64,000 nt of DNA from Ceratothoa steindachneri (Eukaryota; Arthropoda; Malacostraca; Isopoda; Cymothoidae), in contig OZ018317.1 in assembly GCA_963969495.1 (NCBI GenBank), positions 227,381,738 to 227,445,737 of the forward strand, in the 5' to 3' direction. The translations under genes were made by a program, and so were the position numbers. This document shows, one piece after another, positions 46,201 to 59,300 of the stretch. The notes beneath the pieces were generated by a model that ran no database searches, was not told where the DNA came from, and was given only the letters and a program-made list of their open reading frames with translations. How positions within the stretch are numbered: position 1 is the first letter of the stretch; each line of letters begins with the position of its first letter.

Positions 46201-46979
46201 TGTTTGAAGTCAGCGGGGCTCTACCAGGCGCTGCGTCTGTCTTCACGGCCGAGCTGGTGGCAATACACCACTCGGTACGGGAGATTACGCGACGTGCCCG
46301 GTTCGGAGACCGGATTGTGATTTATAGCGACTCACAAAGCGCCCTGAGTGCTCTCGGGGCATTGGAATCTCCGCATCCCCTGGTTCGCGAAATCCGTGAC
46401 GCCACGGTTTTGGCGAGCCGGGCAGATGTCGAGATTATCTTCTGCTGGGTTCCTGGACATGTAGGAATTGCGGGGAATGAGCGCGCCGATGAGGGCGCCA
46501 AAGAGTCCGCGAGGACTCTGCGACCGGACCAGCGTTTCGCTCTTCCTCACACCGACTACATGGCAGGAATACGGGCAGCTCTTCGGACTGCTTGGCAAAG
46601 AAGATGGGAGACGGTCGAGGGGAACTTAAAGTTGCGTGCCATTGCGCCGCGACTGTTCCCATGGACCTATCCCCCAATGCCGCGGCGGCTTCAGGTTGCT
46701 TTCTGTCGTCTTCGAATCGGACACACTCGTGTGACGCATCGTTACTTGGTGGAGCGCTCGCATGTGCCCTATTGCAACGACTGCGTCGTCCCCCAGACTG
46801 TTCGGCATATTCTTGTCGAATGTCCCAGTCTGGGTGATCTTCGCGCACGATACCTGTCTCGGTACCGGGATGGGCGGGGTCGCTACCGCCTGTCCCTTGT
46901 ACTCGGGACGAGTGCGTGCACCATGACTGGTGGACTTATTGACTTTTTGGGGGAGGCCGGCCTTCTCCCCTTTATTTAA
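43120..46979 (+). pseudogene. ORF2 polyprotein of copy E: intact endonuclease and RT, RNase H frameshifted
   Basis: The frame is open from 43120 to TGA at 46099-46101. Endonuclease motifs: QWNCRG, FLQET, GDLNGRHPLWGD and GSDHFPI. RT motifs: FRPISLTSC, FFDLEKAYDTAW, GVPQGSVLS and YVDD (about 45251). A 1-nt loss at about 46100 (GCGTTGATC where other copies have GCGTTCGACC) shifts the frame. RNase H then reads on to 46979 with YTDGS, FTAELVAI, YSDSQSAL, GHVGIAGNERAD and CNDC...HILVEC. No AUG precedes the endonuclease. Endonuclease and RT could still be made; RNase H would not be fused. Confidence 0.93.
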
Positions 46980-47218
46980 GGTTCCTTTTTTTGTTATTGT
47001 TTTGTTTTAGATTGCACTCTCCTGCACCGGGGTGAGGGGGACCTCCCCCCGCTGCCGGAGATTGCTTCGATTGTTAAGTTTTTCAAATTTATATTGATTG
47101 TTAAGTTTTCATATTTTAACTTTAAAGTAGCCTAATTCTAGGCTGTCGTGTTTTTCGGCGACTTATGCCCAAGTGGGTAGTTGCCAGATGGGCTCTATAA
47201 AAAAAAATAAAAAAAAAA

Positions 47219-47232
47219 TCGGTCCCTACTGC
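47219..47232. repeat. 14-bp target-site duplication, right of copy E
   Basis: TCGGTCCCTACTGC, identical to 40250-40263, directly after E's A tail. Confidence 0.94.
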
Positions 47233-47449
47233 TTTTGGTAAAGAGATTTTGTTGGGTTTTATAATCTAGGCTGTTTACGCCCGGATTTTGAGTTTTTTTA
47301 TTATTTTGTTTATTTTTTTTTTATTTTTTGGTTGTTTTGGATATTTTTGGCGAGTCAATCGCGCTAAAATTTGGGGGCAAAACTAGCACTTGACTAATTT
47401 AGTTAAAAGGTATTGTGTTTGTCTTTGTGTTAGTTGGGTATTGTAAAAT

Positions 47450-47761
47450 TTAATTGAACATTGGGTCTACATCGTTGTCAATGAGTAGTCTGCTGTTTTT
47501 AAAAAGTTTTGCGTGTCCTATGTCATCAAAGTCCATGTGCTCGAGTGCAAACTCGGGAGGTTGGTGCCGGTGTACTTTGTCCCAGATTTTGCTTTCTCTC
47601 AGGTGAAGCTCCATGTTTATGGGGGTTAACCCCAGTTCACCATGGCGCTCACTCTGCCTTCCCCACTCTCTCTTTCCGATTCGCGTTATAATATTGACAG
47701 CCTTATTTTGGACTCTTTGCAGTTTGAAGACTTGGGTCTCCGGACTCGCGTTTATAGGGAA
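47450..47761 (-). pseudogene. ORF2 C-terminus of element X
   Basis: Open on the minus strand from 47761 to a TAA at 47450-47452. It reads FPINASPETQVFKL, QRVQNKAVNIITRIG, then LGLTPINMELHLRESKIWDK and FDDIGHAKLFKNSRLL. LQRVQNKAL...I is the signature found just past the RT thumb in Jockey/I-type non-LTR ORF2 proteins. The frame is open for about 100 codons. The catalytic RT boxes are not present to its right. Confidence 0.75.
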
Positions 47762-47843
47762 TTATTCACAAATTGGAGATTGAACATAATAAGTGGTGAA
47801 AAGTAAGTATATTCACGCATATATCAATTGCAATTGCGTTCAG

Positions 47844-47923
<80 letters not shown>

Positions 47924-48899
47924 GTAGAAGATGAAGATAGAAATAGATATCCCTGGTGAAAGGGTTATCGAAGGGTAGAAGTCCCTGTTAAAAGGGAATC
48001 GCAGAGGTTTATGAGAGATTGGTGTTCTTCTCGTTGTTGTTCGTTTATCAGATTTTCAAGCCTTTGCATACCTCTAGTTGTTGATGTTTGTTGTTTGTTT
48101 TTGCGCTTTTGGTTGTTGTTTTTGGTTTGTGATGTTAATGCATGTTTGTTTGTGTGTTTTCTTTTTGCTTAATGTAGTTTGGGGTAGTTTCTTCTTCTCC
48201 TTGATATACGCAACTTTAGAAGATGTTTGGATAGTGGAAGATATAAGGAGTGAATAATTAAAGTAGGGAGGGGATCGCTTTCCTTTATTTATTTTTACTT
48301 TTGCTTTTATTATTTGTTTGAACTTTGTCCTATGTTTTGAATTTACATGTGCTTTAGTATTCTTCTTATTCTTTGTTTTCTAATGGCTAAGTGTATTTAT
48401 TTTGGGGGTAAATATTCAGCATTCAAGCCTTTGTTAGCTCTATTTGCAAACAATTAACCCTGTGTTTAAAGTTTTCATGTAATGTTGTTACTTACTCATT
48501 GATTCTTATATGTTGTATTAGTTGCATTGTTTGCTGTGTTTCGTTTATGTATCGATTTGTGAAATGTTGTTTATACTAATTGATTCTTCCATGTTGTTTT
48601 TGTTGTATTGTGTTTCGTCTATGTATATATTGGTCTAATGTCTTCTTGTGAGCATAGGTTTGTGCCCGGGAACTGATGTCCACTTGAGAATTTTGCCTGC
48701 ACCCTCGCAGGGATGTTAAGCCTGCCGCCTGTTCACTGTAGCTCCGGAATGACACCATTCGTTGGTGTGGACCAGACCTTTTTTCCAAGTTTTTAAGGGA
48801 CGTCATTGATGGCCTCCAAACGTTTCCTGCTGTGAAAATCTCTTTGCCTAAGGTGCTTACGCCTTCCGACTTTATTTATAAGTAGAGATGCAGCCTTCT
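47762..48899. other. stretch replacing the RT of element X
   Basis: About 1.1 kb, T- and GT-rich, including a (TA)n tract. No RT motif is found on either strand, although the RT should lie between the endonuclease and the C-terminus. Deletion plus insertion of other DNA is the simplest reading. Confidence 0.5.
47848..47922. repeat. (TA)n microsatellite
   Basis: About 75 bp of pure TA inside the region where element X lost its RT. Confidence 0.95.
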
Positions 48900-49364
48900 C
48901 GACACGTTGTAATCTTTTCATTTTAAGTGGATGTTTTGCTCGTTAAACACAATGTCCGGTTTAGTTGCCGAACCTTGTGTTGAGAAGGTCGGAAAATCTG
49001 GCCCGATTTTCTGGAGTCTCTCTCTCTTTCGAGTAGTAGCTCTAGGTTTCTTCCCCATCGTTCGGCGCTTTCGTAGCCTGATGCTCTGCACCTGGCATTT
49101 AGATTACCACCAAGCAATGTTAGTTTCCGCGACCGAAGAGAGTGTAAAAGTTAGGGATCGGGAGGTATTTGCGACATAGAAGTTGATAGGCAACCGCCAC
49201 GGTCAGGCCTCCAACCAGGATTGGTATTTCAACCACCAAAAAGGACTCATCTAGGTCTGGAAGCGTTCTGTATGAAATATTGTTTCGGATCGCGTTGGCT
49301 GCACCGTCGAAACGATCCTATGTGTTGTTTTTGTTCATAACTGTGTAATTTTGTATCTTTATTC
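48900..49364 (-). pseudogene. APE endonuclease of element X (main part)
   Basis: Minus strand, starting at the insertion site of copy F. DRFDGAANAIRNNISYRTL and VVEIPILVGGLTVAVAY precede a frameshift. LLGGNLNARCRASGYESAERWGR follows, the GDLNARH catalytic block with substitutions, then RNLELLLERE and, after another shift, ATKPDIVFNEQN, the ..LDIVF.. block. A stop lies after MNKNNT. The N-terminal strand (ILTINANGW) lies at 59345-59500 on the far side of F-G and joins it in frame. Confidence 0.75.
49353..49364. repeat. 12-bp target-site duplication, left of copy F
   Basis: GTATCTTTATTC, found again at 59347-59358, that is, after copy G and not after copy F. It therefore encloses both copies. 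Confidence 0.93.
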
Positions 49365-49895
49365 CCCCGTAAGGGGCGCGGCGATTTGCCATCCTGGCCG
49401 CCGTGCTGACGGGATCCAGCGCCCCGTCCGGCCCCAGCTTAGCCTCTCTTCCTTCCTTCAGATAGCCCGATTTCTCCCCTACCTTGTCGCTTTTCATACA
49501 ACCTCTCCCACAACTTTCTCTGGTCAGCCTCTAATTTCAAAGGGTAGAATGCTGACCTTCTTCTCAAGCCAACCACCCCGGATCGGGGCTGAGGGGGGAG
49601 GGGACATTTTCCCCTAACCCCTGAGCTCCGGTTCGGGATGGGGGTTTTTTAACAACCTGCTTCATCCCCACCCATACCTTCCTCACATCCCTTTTCCTCT
49701 CCTCTTCACAACCTATATTTTTTACGCCGTGTCCAAGGTGGAGCCGCCATGCCGAAGGACTGCCAGGCCACCAGGCGGGAGGGGTGGTCCCGAATGGCGG
49801 CGCCTGGCTCTGCCGGGCTTGTAAGCACCTCTCGCAGTGCGGGCTACTGCGAGGAGTGATGAGCTATTGCGTTCCAGGGCAAAAATAGGGTCACC

Positions 49896-52355
49896 ATGCC
49901 CATAGATGAACAACAAAAAAAACAAACCCCAAACCCCTTTAACTCCCCCTTGCTCATCGACGGAGCCGCCCTTGGGCAGCTCCCCCGAAAATTGGAGGTC
50001 CCCCCCCCCTGTGCTTGCACAGGGGACCCTCCATATTTCTCTAACCGGAGAGGAGGCTTACTGCTCTCCTTCGCCTACGGGTGCAGGGGACTCCCCCTCA
50101 CCCCCTTCTCTGGAGGTGCTTTCGGGCACCTCCCTTTTCCCAGCGGCAGTCCCATCTTTTCTTTTCAAGGGGACTGCCAAGAAAGCCAGCAGGCAGCCCT
50201 TAGCCAGCCGCTTCCCATCAAAGCGGCTCGGTAGGGCAAACCCCCTTAGGGGGGAGAGGGAAGCCAGGCCCCTTCGGTCGCTTCCCTCAAAAGACCTGCT
50301 GGCAAGAATTTTAAACCTTGCCGGGGTCAAGGCCTGTGCCTCCCCATACAAGACTGGCGACACTGCCAAGGGGACCTGCGATGTCCTGGGAGGGGATGGC
50401 CAATTGGAGGCCCCTCCTGTGATAGACATGGTCCTTGAGGAGACCCAGCCCCAGACGGTAGGGCCTTCCATGGGGGGGAATTCGGGCTCGGCGCTAAGCA
50501 CCGAACCCGAATCCGCCCCTATGCAAGGTCCTCCTCAAATGGCTGAGGGCTCCGAGGCAGTAGAAGGAGGGGAGGGATCTCCTCCGACAGGTGCCCCTAC
50601 GACAACCAGGACCTTCTCCATTTCAGAGAGAGACCTGGCTGAGGCTGGTCCATCTGGCCTGGGGACTTCTGCCGGCGGAGGTGAAAAGCGGGTTCATTCC
50701 CCGCCCTCCTCTCCGAAAAAGAAAAAGACTAAAAAGACTAAAAAGACCAAAAAGACTCGGGGCTCCTCTCCATCCGCGGGGGCTGCGGGACGGATGGGTC
50801 TGCTGCCACTCTGGCAAGCGACCAAGCCAAGATCGGCACATCCGCCCCCTCTGCCCCCTCGGTTGCGGAGCCCCTGACAAAGAAGACTACTACCAAGAGT
50901 GCACAGGGCGGAGCCTCGATGACATCGGGGCCCCTCATTCAGAGGTTACCTGGCGTTTTCGAGCCCGCTGGCTTCAAACGCTTCCTCGTTATTCGCTCCA
51001 CTGATGGCACCATGTTGTCCAAGGGCAACATGATCCATCAGCGGAGAGGATTAGCTAGTGCAATTGGTAGAGAGCCGAAGGTAACCCGTTTCTCGGACGG
51101 GAGCCTTCTGGCGAATGCGGCGAATCCCGCCGAGGCGGCTAGGATTAGTGCTCTTCGGACACTTCATGGCACCCCGGTGAGTGTGACGCGGCACTCTACC
51201 ATGAACTTTGTGAAAGGAGTAGTTTATGCGAGGGAACTCGTTGACTACTCCATTGAAGATATCACCTTAGAGCTGGCCGACCATGGGGCGGTCAAGGTCG
51301 AACGTGTGATGAGAAAACAGGGAGGGGCCTCGAGACCCACCCCTACACTCTTCGTCACGTTCGACTGTGACAAGCTCCCTGAGTCGGTGCGTGCCGGTTG
51401 GTACCGCTACCGCGTGAAGGCATTCGTGCCACTGCCGCGGCGGTGCTATTACTGTCACCGCTTCGGCCATACGAATCGCTCATGTAGACGTGCAAAGTCG
51501 GGGTCACCCGAAGTCTGTGTAAATTGCTCCAAGGTCGCACACGATAAGTCCAAATCGTGTGTGGCCAAGTGTGTCAATTGCGGAGAGCCGCACCCTGCTT
51601 CTTCGAAGCAATGTGGTGCATATCTCCTTGAGAAAGAAATCCTGGCCGTTCAGGCCCAGGATCGACTCTCATTCCGCGAGGCAAAGGACTTGGTCCTGGC
51701 GCGCCCGGCTCTGCCTGGGACGTCATATGCCTCAATAGTTAGGAAGGCACCCTCTGCTCCCGGCCCATCCAGGCCAACGAGCACGGTTGTTTCCGCGCCC
51801 ATTCGGAGCCCTTCTGCGGGCTCTACCCAACCCGGGCGCTCCCCTGGTAAAGCTGGCGGCAAAAAGGGCTCATACCCTGCCCCGGATAAAACCAGGGCTC
51901 CCCCCTCTTCCCCCAGCGTGACCGTTTCCAGTAAGGCGAAACGGCCACGCGCCTCCACCGAGTCGTTAGACTCACAGGAGGCAACACCCCTGAAGATGGT
52001 CGCTAGGCCATCTTCCGGGGTTCCTAAAGCTGTCCCCCGAAAGGAGGACAGCAACAAAGGAGCTTCGGCTCCTTCGCCCACGTCCCGAGGTGGAGCGAGT
52101 GGCTCGGAGACGGTGGTTCCTCGAAAAGAGGGCCCCCCGCCTCCGAAGCCGCAACGCCCGCCTAAGGTCTCGAGGCGGAGGGAGGAAAAGACTCGCATGG
52201 CGAGCCCAACCTCCCCCAATAAGTCCTCGAAGGCGACAGCGCCTTCAGCGCTTTGTCCGGCCAACAGCGCCCGGGGTTCTGCCCCCGGGAAGCGTACGGC
52301 CATTCCCGTGAGGGTCTTCAATTCGAGGAGGGCCCCCGCGTCTCCTCAGAGCTAG
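49896..52355 (+). pseudogene. ORF1 of copy F, frameshifted
   Basis: The ATG at 49896 (MPIDEQQKK) is followed by an indel in the A-run at about 49910, so the genuine frame continues as NKPQTPLTPPCSS. Further compensating indels lie around 49985-50010. Loss of one G at about 50788 (CTGCGGGACGG where other copies have CTGCGGGGACGG) shifts the frame again. From 50919 the rest is open, with all three zinc knuckles and the Ser/Pro-rich C-terminus, to the TAG at 52355. Confidence 0.9.
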
Positions 52356-55300
52356 GCCTGGAGGGCATATTCCTTCAATGGAATTGCCGTAGACTCCGGG
52401 CCAACTGGGAGGAGCTGCGGAGGCTCGTCTCGTCCCGTTCCCCGTTAGCTATTTTTTTGCAGGAGACCATGCTAGGTGCGTGCCCCCTCCCTGCCCTCCC
52501 GGGGTATAAGGGTCTTGCGACCCCACCACCTCGGGATGGCCGGGCTGGGGGATGCGCAGTTTACACCCGGCATGATGTCTCCGTTCTTCCTTTCTCTTTA
52601 GATACCTCCTTTCAGGCAGTGGCTGTGCAGCTGCACCTGGATAGGAGGTATACTATCATTTCTGCGTACATTCCACCGTCAGCTGACTTCGACGCGACGG
52701 GCTTCCGCCGCGTCTTTGCACGGTTGCCGAGGCCCTATCTCTTGCTTGGAGATCTGAACGGCAGGCATCCTCTCTGGGGAGATTACTCCATAAATCCCAG
52801 GGGACAAGTCCTTGCCGATCTGATCGAAGAGCTTGAGATGGGTGTTCTAAACGTGGATGAGTTTACGCATCACTGTCCGAGAACCGCTTCATTTTATTGC
52901 CTTGACCTATCTTTGTGCTCTTCGGATGCACAGCCTGATTTTGATTGGGGGGTGGTCGATGACCTCCATGGTAGTGATCACTTTCCCATTCAAATATCAT
53001 TTTCAGGGCAACTGCCGCCTGAGAGACCACCTCGGTGGTGCTTGGCGCGGGCGCGGTGGCCTGCATTTCAGGAAATGACTGAATTCTCTATCTCAGTCGA
53101 GGAGTTTAGGTCGGTAGATGAGGCCGTTGAGTTTTTCTCCGGCAACCTCATCGCCGTAGGCCTGACTACTATTCCTAGGACGTCTGGCCGTTTTGCACGC
53201 CGACCACTCCCATGGTTGTCGGCCGAGTGTGAGACGGCCCTCAAACAGAAGCGTTATGCCTACATGCGCTATAAGCGCCGCCCGAACGATTTCACTGTCG
53301 CTGAATTTCGTCGGGCTAGGGCTAGGTTCCGGTATATTTCGAAGCACGCCCGCCGCTCTTCTTGGCGGGCATACGTGTCTTCACCTAACGGGAAGACCCC
53401 TTTAGCTGAGGTGTGGAAGCGAGTCAAAAGGATTCGGGGCAAGTTCTCGCAGGACCCCCCTCCCGTTCTCCAGGAGAATGGGACCGTAATCTCGGACCCC
53501 GCGTCCGTGGCGGAATCCTTAGCGACCCCTTTTTCCGCATTCTCTAGCCGTGATGCTGCTCCGCCAGCATTCAATGCACGTCGTGATGTCGCGGAAGGCC
53601 GCCGGCTGGACTTTACCTCCAGAGGCGGAGAACCCTTCAACGACAAGTTTACTGTGAGTGAGTTGCGCTCCGCTTTCGCTTCGTGCGCGGACTCCGCCCA
53701 TGGTCCGGACGATGTCCCGTACGCCATGCTTCGACACCTAGGTGAGCGAGGCATGGCCTTTCTGTTAGGTTTGTTCAACAGGATCTGGGTGGAAGGTCTT
53801 CTCCCAGACTCCTGGTGAATCGCTACTGTGCTTACCTTTCGCAAGCCGGGTAGAGATCACTCTACTCCGACCGGTTTCCGCCCAATCTCTCTAACCTCTT
53901 GCGTGTGCAAGTTGATGGAGAAATTGGTAAATGTTAGATTAGCCTATTTCCTGGACAGCGGAGGCCATCTGTCTTCTGCACAGTGCGGCTTCCGTAAGTT
54001 CCACTCCACGTCGGATGCTCTGCTCCGACTGGAAAATGCCGTCTGCGAGGCTTTCCTTCGTAGACAGCACTACGCCACGGTGTTTTTTGATCTGGAGAAG
54101 GCCTATGATACCGCATGGCGATACGGTATCATGGAGACTCTCCACACGATGGGGGCGAGGGACGCCTCCCAATGTTTATATCTGAATTTTTGCGAGATCG
54201 TCGATTCCGCGTACGGGTGGGGGGAGCCCTCTCCGGCCCAAAGGAGCAGGAAGAGGGTGTCCCGCAGGGAAGTGTCCTCAGTGTCACACTCTTTGCCCTG
54301 AGCATCAACGGCATCACCTCGGTGCTGCCAGATGTTCTCGCTACGCTCTACGTGGACGACCTTTCGATCTCTTTTGGCGCGGCCCAGATGCCAACTCTGG
54401 AGCGCCGACTCCAACAGGCATTGAACCGCGTCTCTCGCTATGCCGAAGCGCACAGGTTTCGGTTTTCTTTGGCCAAGACTAAGGTGGTGTACTTCTGCCG
54501 CCACCCACGGCGTCACCCCGACCCAGATTTGTTTCTTAATGGGGTGCGCCTGGATGTGGTTGAGTCGCACCGTATCCTTGGTCTTGTATTCGACCGATGC
54601 CTCACCTGGGAGGCTCACATTCGCAGCCTTAGGGTCTCTTGTACCCGCGCCATGGATATTCTCCGTTCCGTGACGTTCAGCGCTTGGGGCGCTGATAGGG
54701 CTACCGCCTTACTTTTTTATCGATCCTTTGTTCGCTCGAAGCTCGACTACGGATGCGAGTTTTATGCATCCGCAGCCGAGCGTTTATTGCGGAAGATGGA
54801 TTCGATCCACCACACCGGCCTTCGCCTTGCGACCGGTGCCTTCCGCACTTCCCCCATTGAGAGCCTGTTGGTCGATGCTGGGGAGATGCCACTCGCTCTG
54901 CGCCGCGTGCAGTGCATCACTCGCCTGTACGCGCGAGCCTGGCGCCTCCCTCAGTCGCCAACAGCTCTCACTGCATCCGCAGCTGATCTCGATGGTGCCT
55001 ATGCCGCCGAGAGACGCCAGTCATACCCTAAGCCCTTTGGGTTTAGGGCCAGGAAACTCCTTCGAGAGGTAGATATAGCTCTCGGGCCGGTGGCGCCCCT
55101 GGTTCTGCCCAGGACGCCACCCTGGAGGGTACCACATTTGGCTATTTGTCGCCACGCCTCTGCTCCCAAAGCTTGTACTGCGCCGGGAGTATTGCGTTCG
55201 ACCTTTTTGGAGCACACATCGTGTCACGCTGGTACCGTGCCAGTGTATACGGATGGCTCCAAGTCCCAAGAGGGGGTCGGCTTCCACGCCGTATCCCCTC

Positions 55301-56079
55301 TGTTTGAAGTCAGCGGGGCTCTACCAGGCGCTGCGTCTGTCTTCACGGCCGAGCTTGTGGCAATACACCACTCGGTACGGGAGATTACGCGACGTGCCCG
55401 GTTCGGAGACCGGATTGTGATTTATAGCGACTCACAAAGCGCTCTGAGTGCTCTCGGGGCATTGGAATCTCCGCATCCCCTGGTTCGCGAAATCCGTGAC
55501 GCCACGGTTTTGGCGAGCCGGGCAGATGTCGAGATTATCTTCTGCTGGGTTCCTGGAAATGTAGGAATTGCGGGGAATGAGCGCGCCGATGAGGGCGCCA
55601 AAGAGTCCGCGAGGACTCTGCGACCGGACCAGCGTTTCGCTCTTCCTCACACTGACTACATGGCAGGAATACGGGCAGCTCTTCGGACTGCTTGGCAAAG
55701 AAGATGGGAGACGGTCGAGGGGAACTTAAAGTTGCGTGCCATTGCGCCGCGACTGTTCCCATGGACCTATCCCCCAATGCCGCGGCGGCTTCAGGTTGCT
55801 TTCTGTCGTCTTCGAATCGGACACACTCGTGTGACGCATCGTTACTTGGTGGAGCGCTCGCATGTGCCCTATTGCAACGACTGCGTCGTCCCCCAGACTG
55901 TTCGGCATATTCTTGTCGAATGTCCCAGTCTGGGTGATCTTCGCGCACGATACCTGTCTCGGTACCGGGATGGGCGGGGTCGCTACCGCCTGTCCCTTGT
56001 ACTCGGGACGAGTGCGTGCACCATGACTGGTGGACTTATTGACTTTTGGGGGGAGGCCGGCCTTCTCCCCTTTATTTAA
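52223..56079 (+). pseudogene. ORF2 polyprotein of copy F, stop and frameshift
   Basis: The endonuclease and linker are open to TGA at 53816-53818, the same CGA-to-TGA codon as in copy D. A 1-nt loss at about 54160 (GCGAGGGACGCC) shifts the frame within the RT, and a 3-nt in-frame loss removes a residue from PEDVL at about 54330. YVDD is intact. In RNase H, GHVGIAGNERAD reads GNVGIAGNERAD, so the conserved His is lost. The endonuclease also has QWNCRR for QWNCRG. Clearly inactive. Confidence 0.92.
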
Positions 56080-56319
56080 GGTTCCTTTTTTTGTTATTGT
56101 TTTGTTTTAGGTTGCACTCTCCTGCACCGGGGTGAGGGGGACCTCCCCCCGCTGCCGGAGATTGCTTCGATTGTTAAGTTTTTCCAATTTCGATTTGATT
56201 GTTAAGTTTTCATATTTTAACTTTAAAGTAGCCTAATTCTAGGCTGTCGTGTTTTTCGGCGACTTATGCCCAAGTGGGTAGTTGCCAGATGGGCTCTATA
56301 AAAAAAACCAAAAAAAAAA

Positions 56320-59300
56320 CCCGCTGAATTTCGTCGGGCTAGGGTTAGGTTCCGGTATATTGTGAAGCACGCCCGCCGCTCTTCTTGGCGGGCATACGTG
56401 TCTTCACTTAACGGGAAGACCCCTTTAGCTGAGGTGTGGAAGCGAGTCAAAAGGATTCGGGGCAAGTTCTCGCAGGACCCCCCTCCCGTTCTCTAGGAGA
56501 ATGGGACCGCAATCTCGGACCCCGCGTCCGTGGCGGAATCCTTAGCGACCGCTTTTTCCGCATTCTCTAGCCGTGATGCTGCTCCGCCAGCATTCAATGC
56601 ACGTCGTGATGTCGCGGAAGGCCGCCGGCTGGACTTTACCTCCAGAGGCGGAGAACCGTTCAACGACAAGTTTACTGTGAGTGAGTTGCGCTCCGCTCTC
56701 GCTTCGTGCGCGGACACCGCCCATGGTCCGGACGATGTCCCGTACGCCATGCTTCGACACCTGGGTGAGCGAGGCATGGCCTTTCTGTTAGATTTGTTCA
56801 ACAGGATCTGGGTGGAAGGTCTTCTCCCAGACTCCTGGCGAATCGCTACTGTGCTCGCCTTTCGCAAGCCGGGGAAAGATCCCTCTACTCCGACCGGTTT
56901 CCGCACAATCTCTCTAACCTCTTGCGTGGGCAAGTTGATGGAGAAATTGGTAAATGTTAGATTAGCCTATTTCCTGGACAGCGGAGGCCATCTGTCTTCT
57001 GCACAGTGCGGCTTCCGTAAGTTCCACTCCACGTCGGATGCTCTGCTCCGACTGGAAAATGCCGTCTGCGAGGCTTTCCTTCGTAGACAGCACTACGCCA
57101 CGGTGTTTTTTGATCTGGAGAAGGCCTATGATACCGCATGGCGATACGGTATCATGGAGACTCTCCACACGATGGGGGCGAGGGGACGCCTCCCAATGTT
57201 TATATCTGAATTTTTGCGAGATCGTCGATTCCGCGTACGGGTGGGGGGAGCCCTCTCCGGCCCAAAGGAGCAGGAAGAGGGTGTCCCTCAGGGAAGTGTC
57301 CTCAGTGTCACACTCTTTGCCCTGAGCATCAACGGCATCACCTCGGTGCTGCCGGAAGATGTTCTCGCTACGTTCTACGTGGACGACCTTTCGATCTCTT
57401 TTGGCGCGGCCCAGATGCCAACTCTGGAGCGCCGACTCCAACAGGCATTGAACCGCGTCTCTCGCTATGCCGAAGCGCACAGGTTTCGGTTTTCTTTGGC
57501 CAAGACTAAGGTGGTGCACTTCTGCCGCCACCCAAGGCTTTACCCCGACCCAGATTTGTTTCTTAATGGGGTGCGCCTGGATGTGGTTGAGTCCAACCGT
57601 TTCCTTGGTCTTGTATTCGACCGACGCCTCACCTGGGAGGCTCACATTCGCAGCCTTAGGGTCTCTTGTACCCGCGCCATAGACATTCTCCGTTCCGTGA
57701 CGTTCAGCGCTTGGGGCGCTGATAGGGCTACCGCCTTACTTTTTTATCGATCCTTTGTTCGCTCGAAGCTCGACTACGGATGCGAGTTTTATGCATCCGC
57801 AGCCGAGCGTTTATTGCGGAAGGTGGATTCGATCCACCACACCGGCCTTCGCCTTGCGACCGGTGCCTTCCGCACTTCCCCCATTGAGAGCCTGTTGGTC
57901 GATGCTGGGGAGATGCCACTCGCTCTGCGCCGCGTGCAGTGCATCACTCGCCTGTACGCGCGAGCCCGGCGCCTCCCTCAGTCGCCAACAGCTCTCACTG
58001 CATCCGCAGCTGATCTCGATGGTGCCTATGCCGCCGAGAGACGACAGTCATACCCTAAGCCCTTTGGGTTTAGGGCCAGGAAACTCCTTCGAGAGCTAGA
58101 TATATGTAGCTCTCGGGCCGGTGGCGCCCCTGGTTCTACCCAGGACACCACCCTGGAGGGTACCACATTTGGCTATTTGTCGCCACGCCTCTGCTCCCAA
58201 AGCTTGTACTGCGCCGGGAGTATTGCGTTCGACCTTTTTGGAGCACACATCGTGTCACGCTGGTACTGTGCCAGTGTATACGGATGGCTCCAAGTCCCAA
58301 GAGGGGGTCGGCTTCCACGCCGTATCCCCTCTGTTTGAAGTCAGCGGGGCTCTACCAGGCGCTGCGTCTGTCTTCACGGCCGAGCTGGTGGCAATACACC
58401 ACTCGGTACGGGAGATTACGCTACGTGCCCGGTTCGGAGACCGGATTGTGATTTATAGCGACTCACAAAGCGCCCTGAGTGCTCTCGGGGCATTGGAATC
58501 TCCGCATCCCCTGGTTCGCGAAATCCGTGACGCCACGGTTTTGGCGGCCGGGCAGATGTCGAGATTATCTTCTGCTGGGTTCCTGGACATGTAGGAATTG
58601 CGGGGAATGAGCGCGCCGATGAGGGCGCCAAAGAGTCCGCGAGGACTCTGCGACCGGACCAGCGTTTCGCTCTTCCTCACACTGACTACATGGCAGGAAT
58701 ACGGGCAGCTCTTCGGACTGCTTGGCAAAGAAGATGGGAGACGGTTGAGGGGAACTTAAAGTTGCGTGCCATTGCGCCGCGACTGTTCCCATGGACCTAT
58801 CCCCCAATGCCGCGGCGGCTTCAGGTTGCTTTCTGTCGTCTTCGAATCGGACACACTCGTGTGACGCATCGTTACTTGGTGGAGCGCTCGCATGTGCCCT
58901 ATTGCAACGACTGCGTCGTCCCCCAGACTGTTCGGCATATTCTTGTCGAATGTCCCAGTCTGGGTGATCTTCGCGCACGATACCTGTCTCGGTACCGGGA
59001 TGGGTGGGGTCGCTACCGTCTGTCCCTTGTACTCGGGACGAGTGCGTGCACCATGACTGGTGGACTTATTGACTTTTGGGGGGAGGCCGGCCTTCTCCCC
59101 TTTATTTAAGGTTCCTTTTTTTTGTTATTGTTTTGTTTTAGGTTGCACTCTCCTGCACCGGGGTGAGGGGGACCTCCCCCCGCTGCCGGAGATTGCTTCG
59201 ATTGTTAAGTTTTTCCAATTTATATTGATTGTTAAGTTTTCATATTTTAACTTTAAAGTAGCCTAATTCTAGGCTGTCGTGTTTTTTGCGACTTATGCCT

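Larger units (their letters stand above)
40264..47218 (+). mobile_element. family 1 non-LTR retrotransposon copy E, full length
   Basis: Full-length copy of about 6,955 bp, from CCCCGTAAGG to an A9-T-A10 tail (47199-47218), with a 14-bp duplication. This is the best-preserved copy in the window: ORF1 is intact, and the endonuclease and RT of ORF2 are in one open frame. A 1-nt deletion separates the RNase H. It belongs to the B-like subfamily. Inserted in opposite orientation into the 3' UTR of element X. Confidence 0.96.
47219..49364 (-). mobile_element. element X, middle segment (3' UTR, ORF2 end, endonuclease)
   Basis: Minus-strand non-LTR element lying between copies E and F. It contains X's 3' UTR (47219-47449), ORF2 C-terminus (47450-47761), an unrecognised stretch with a TA tract where RT should be (47762-48899), and most of the endonuclease (48900-49364). 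X is cut by E in the 3' UTR and by F-G in the endonuclease. Confidence 0.75.
49365..56319 (+). mobile_element. family 1 copy F, full length, first unit of the F-G composite
   Basis: About 6,955 bp from CCCCGTAAGG to an A8-CC-A10 tail at 56300-56319. It has the D-like subfamily variants. It has no target-site duplication of its own: its left flank repeats only after G. Both ORFs are damaged. Confidence 0.93.
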
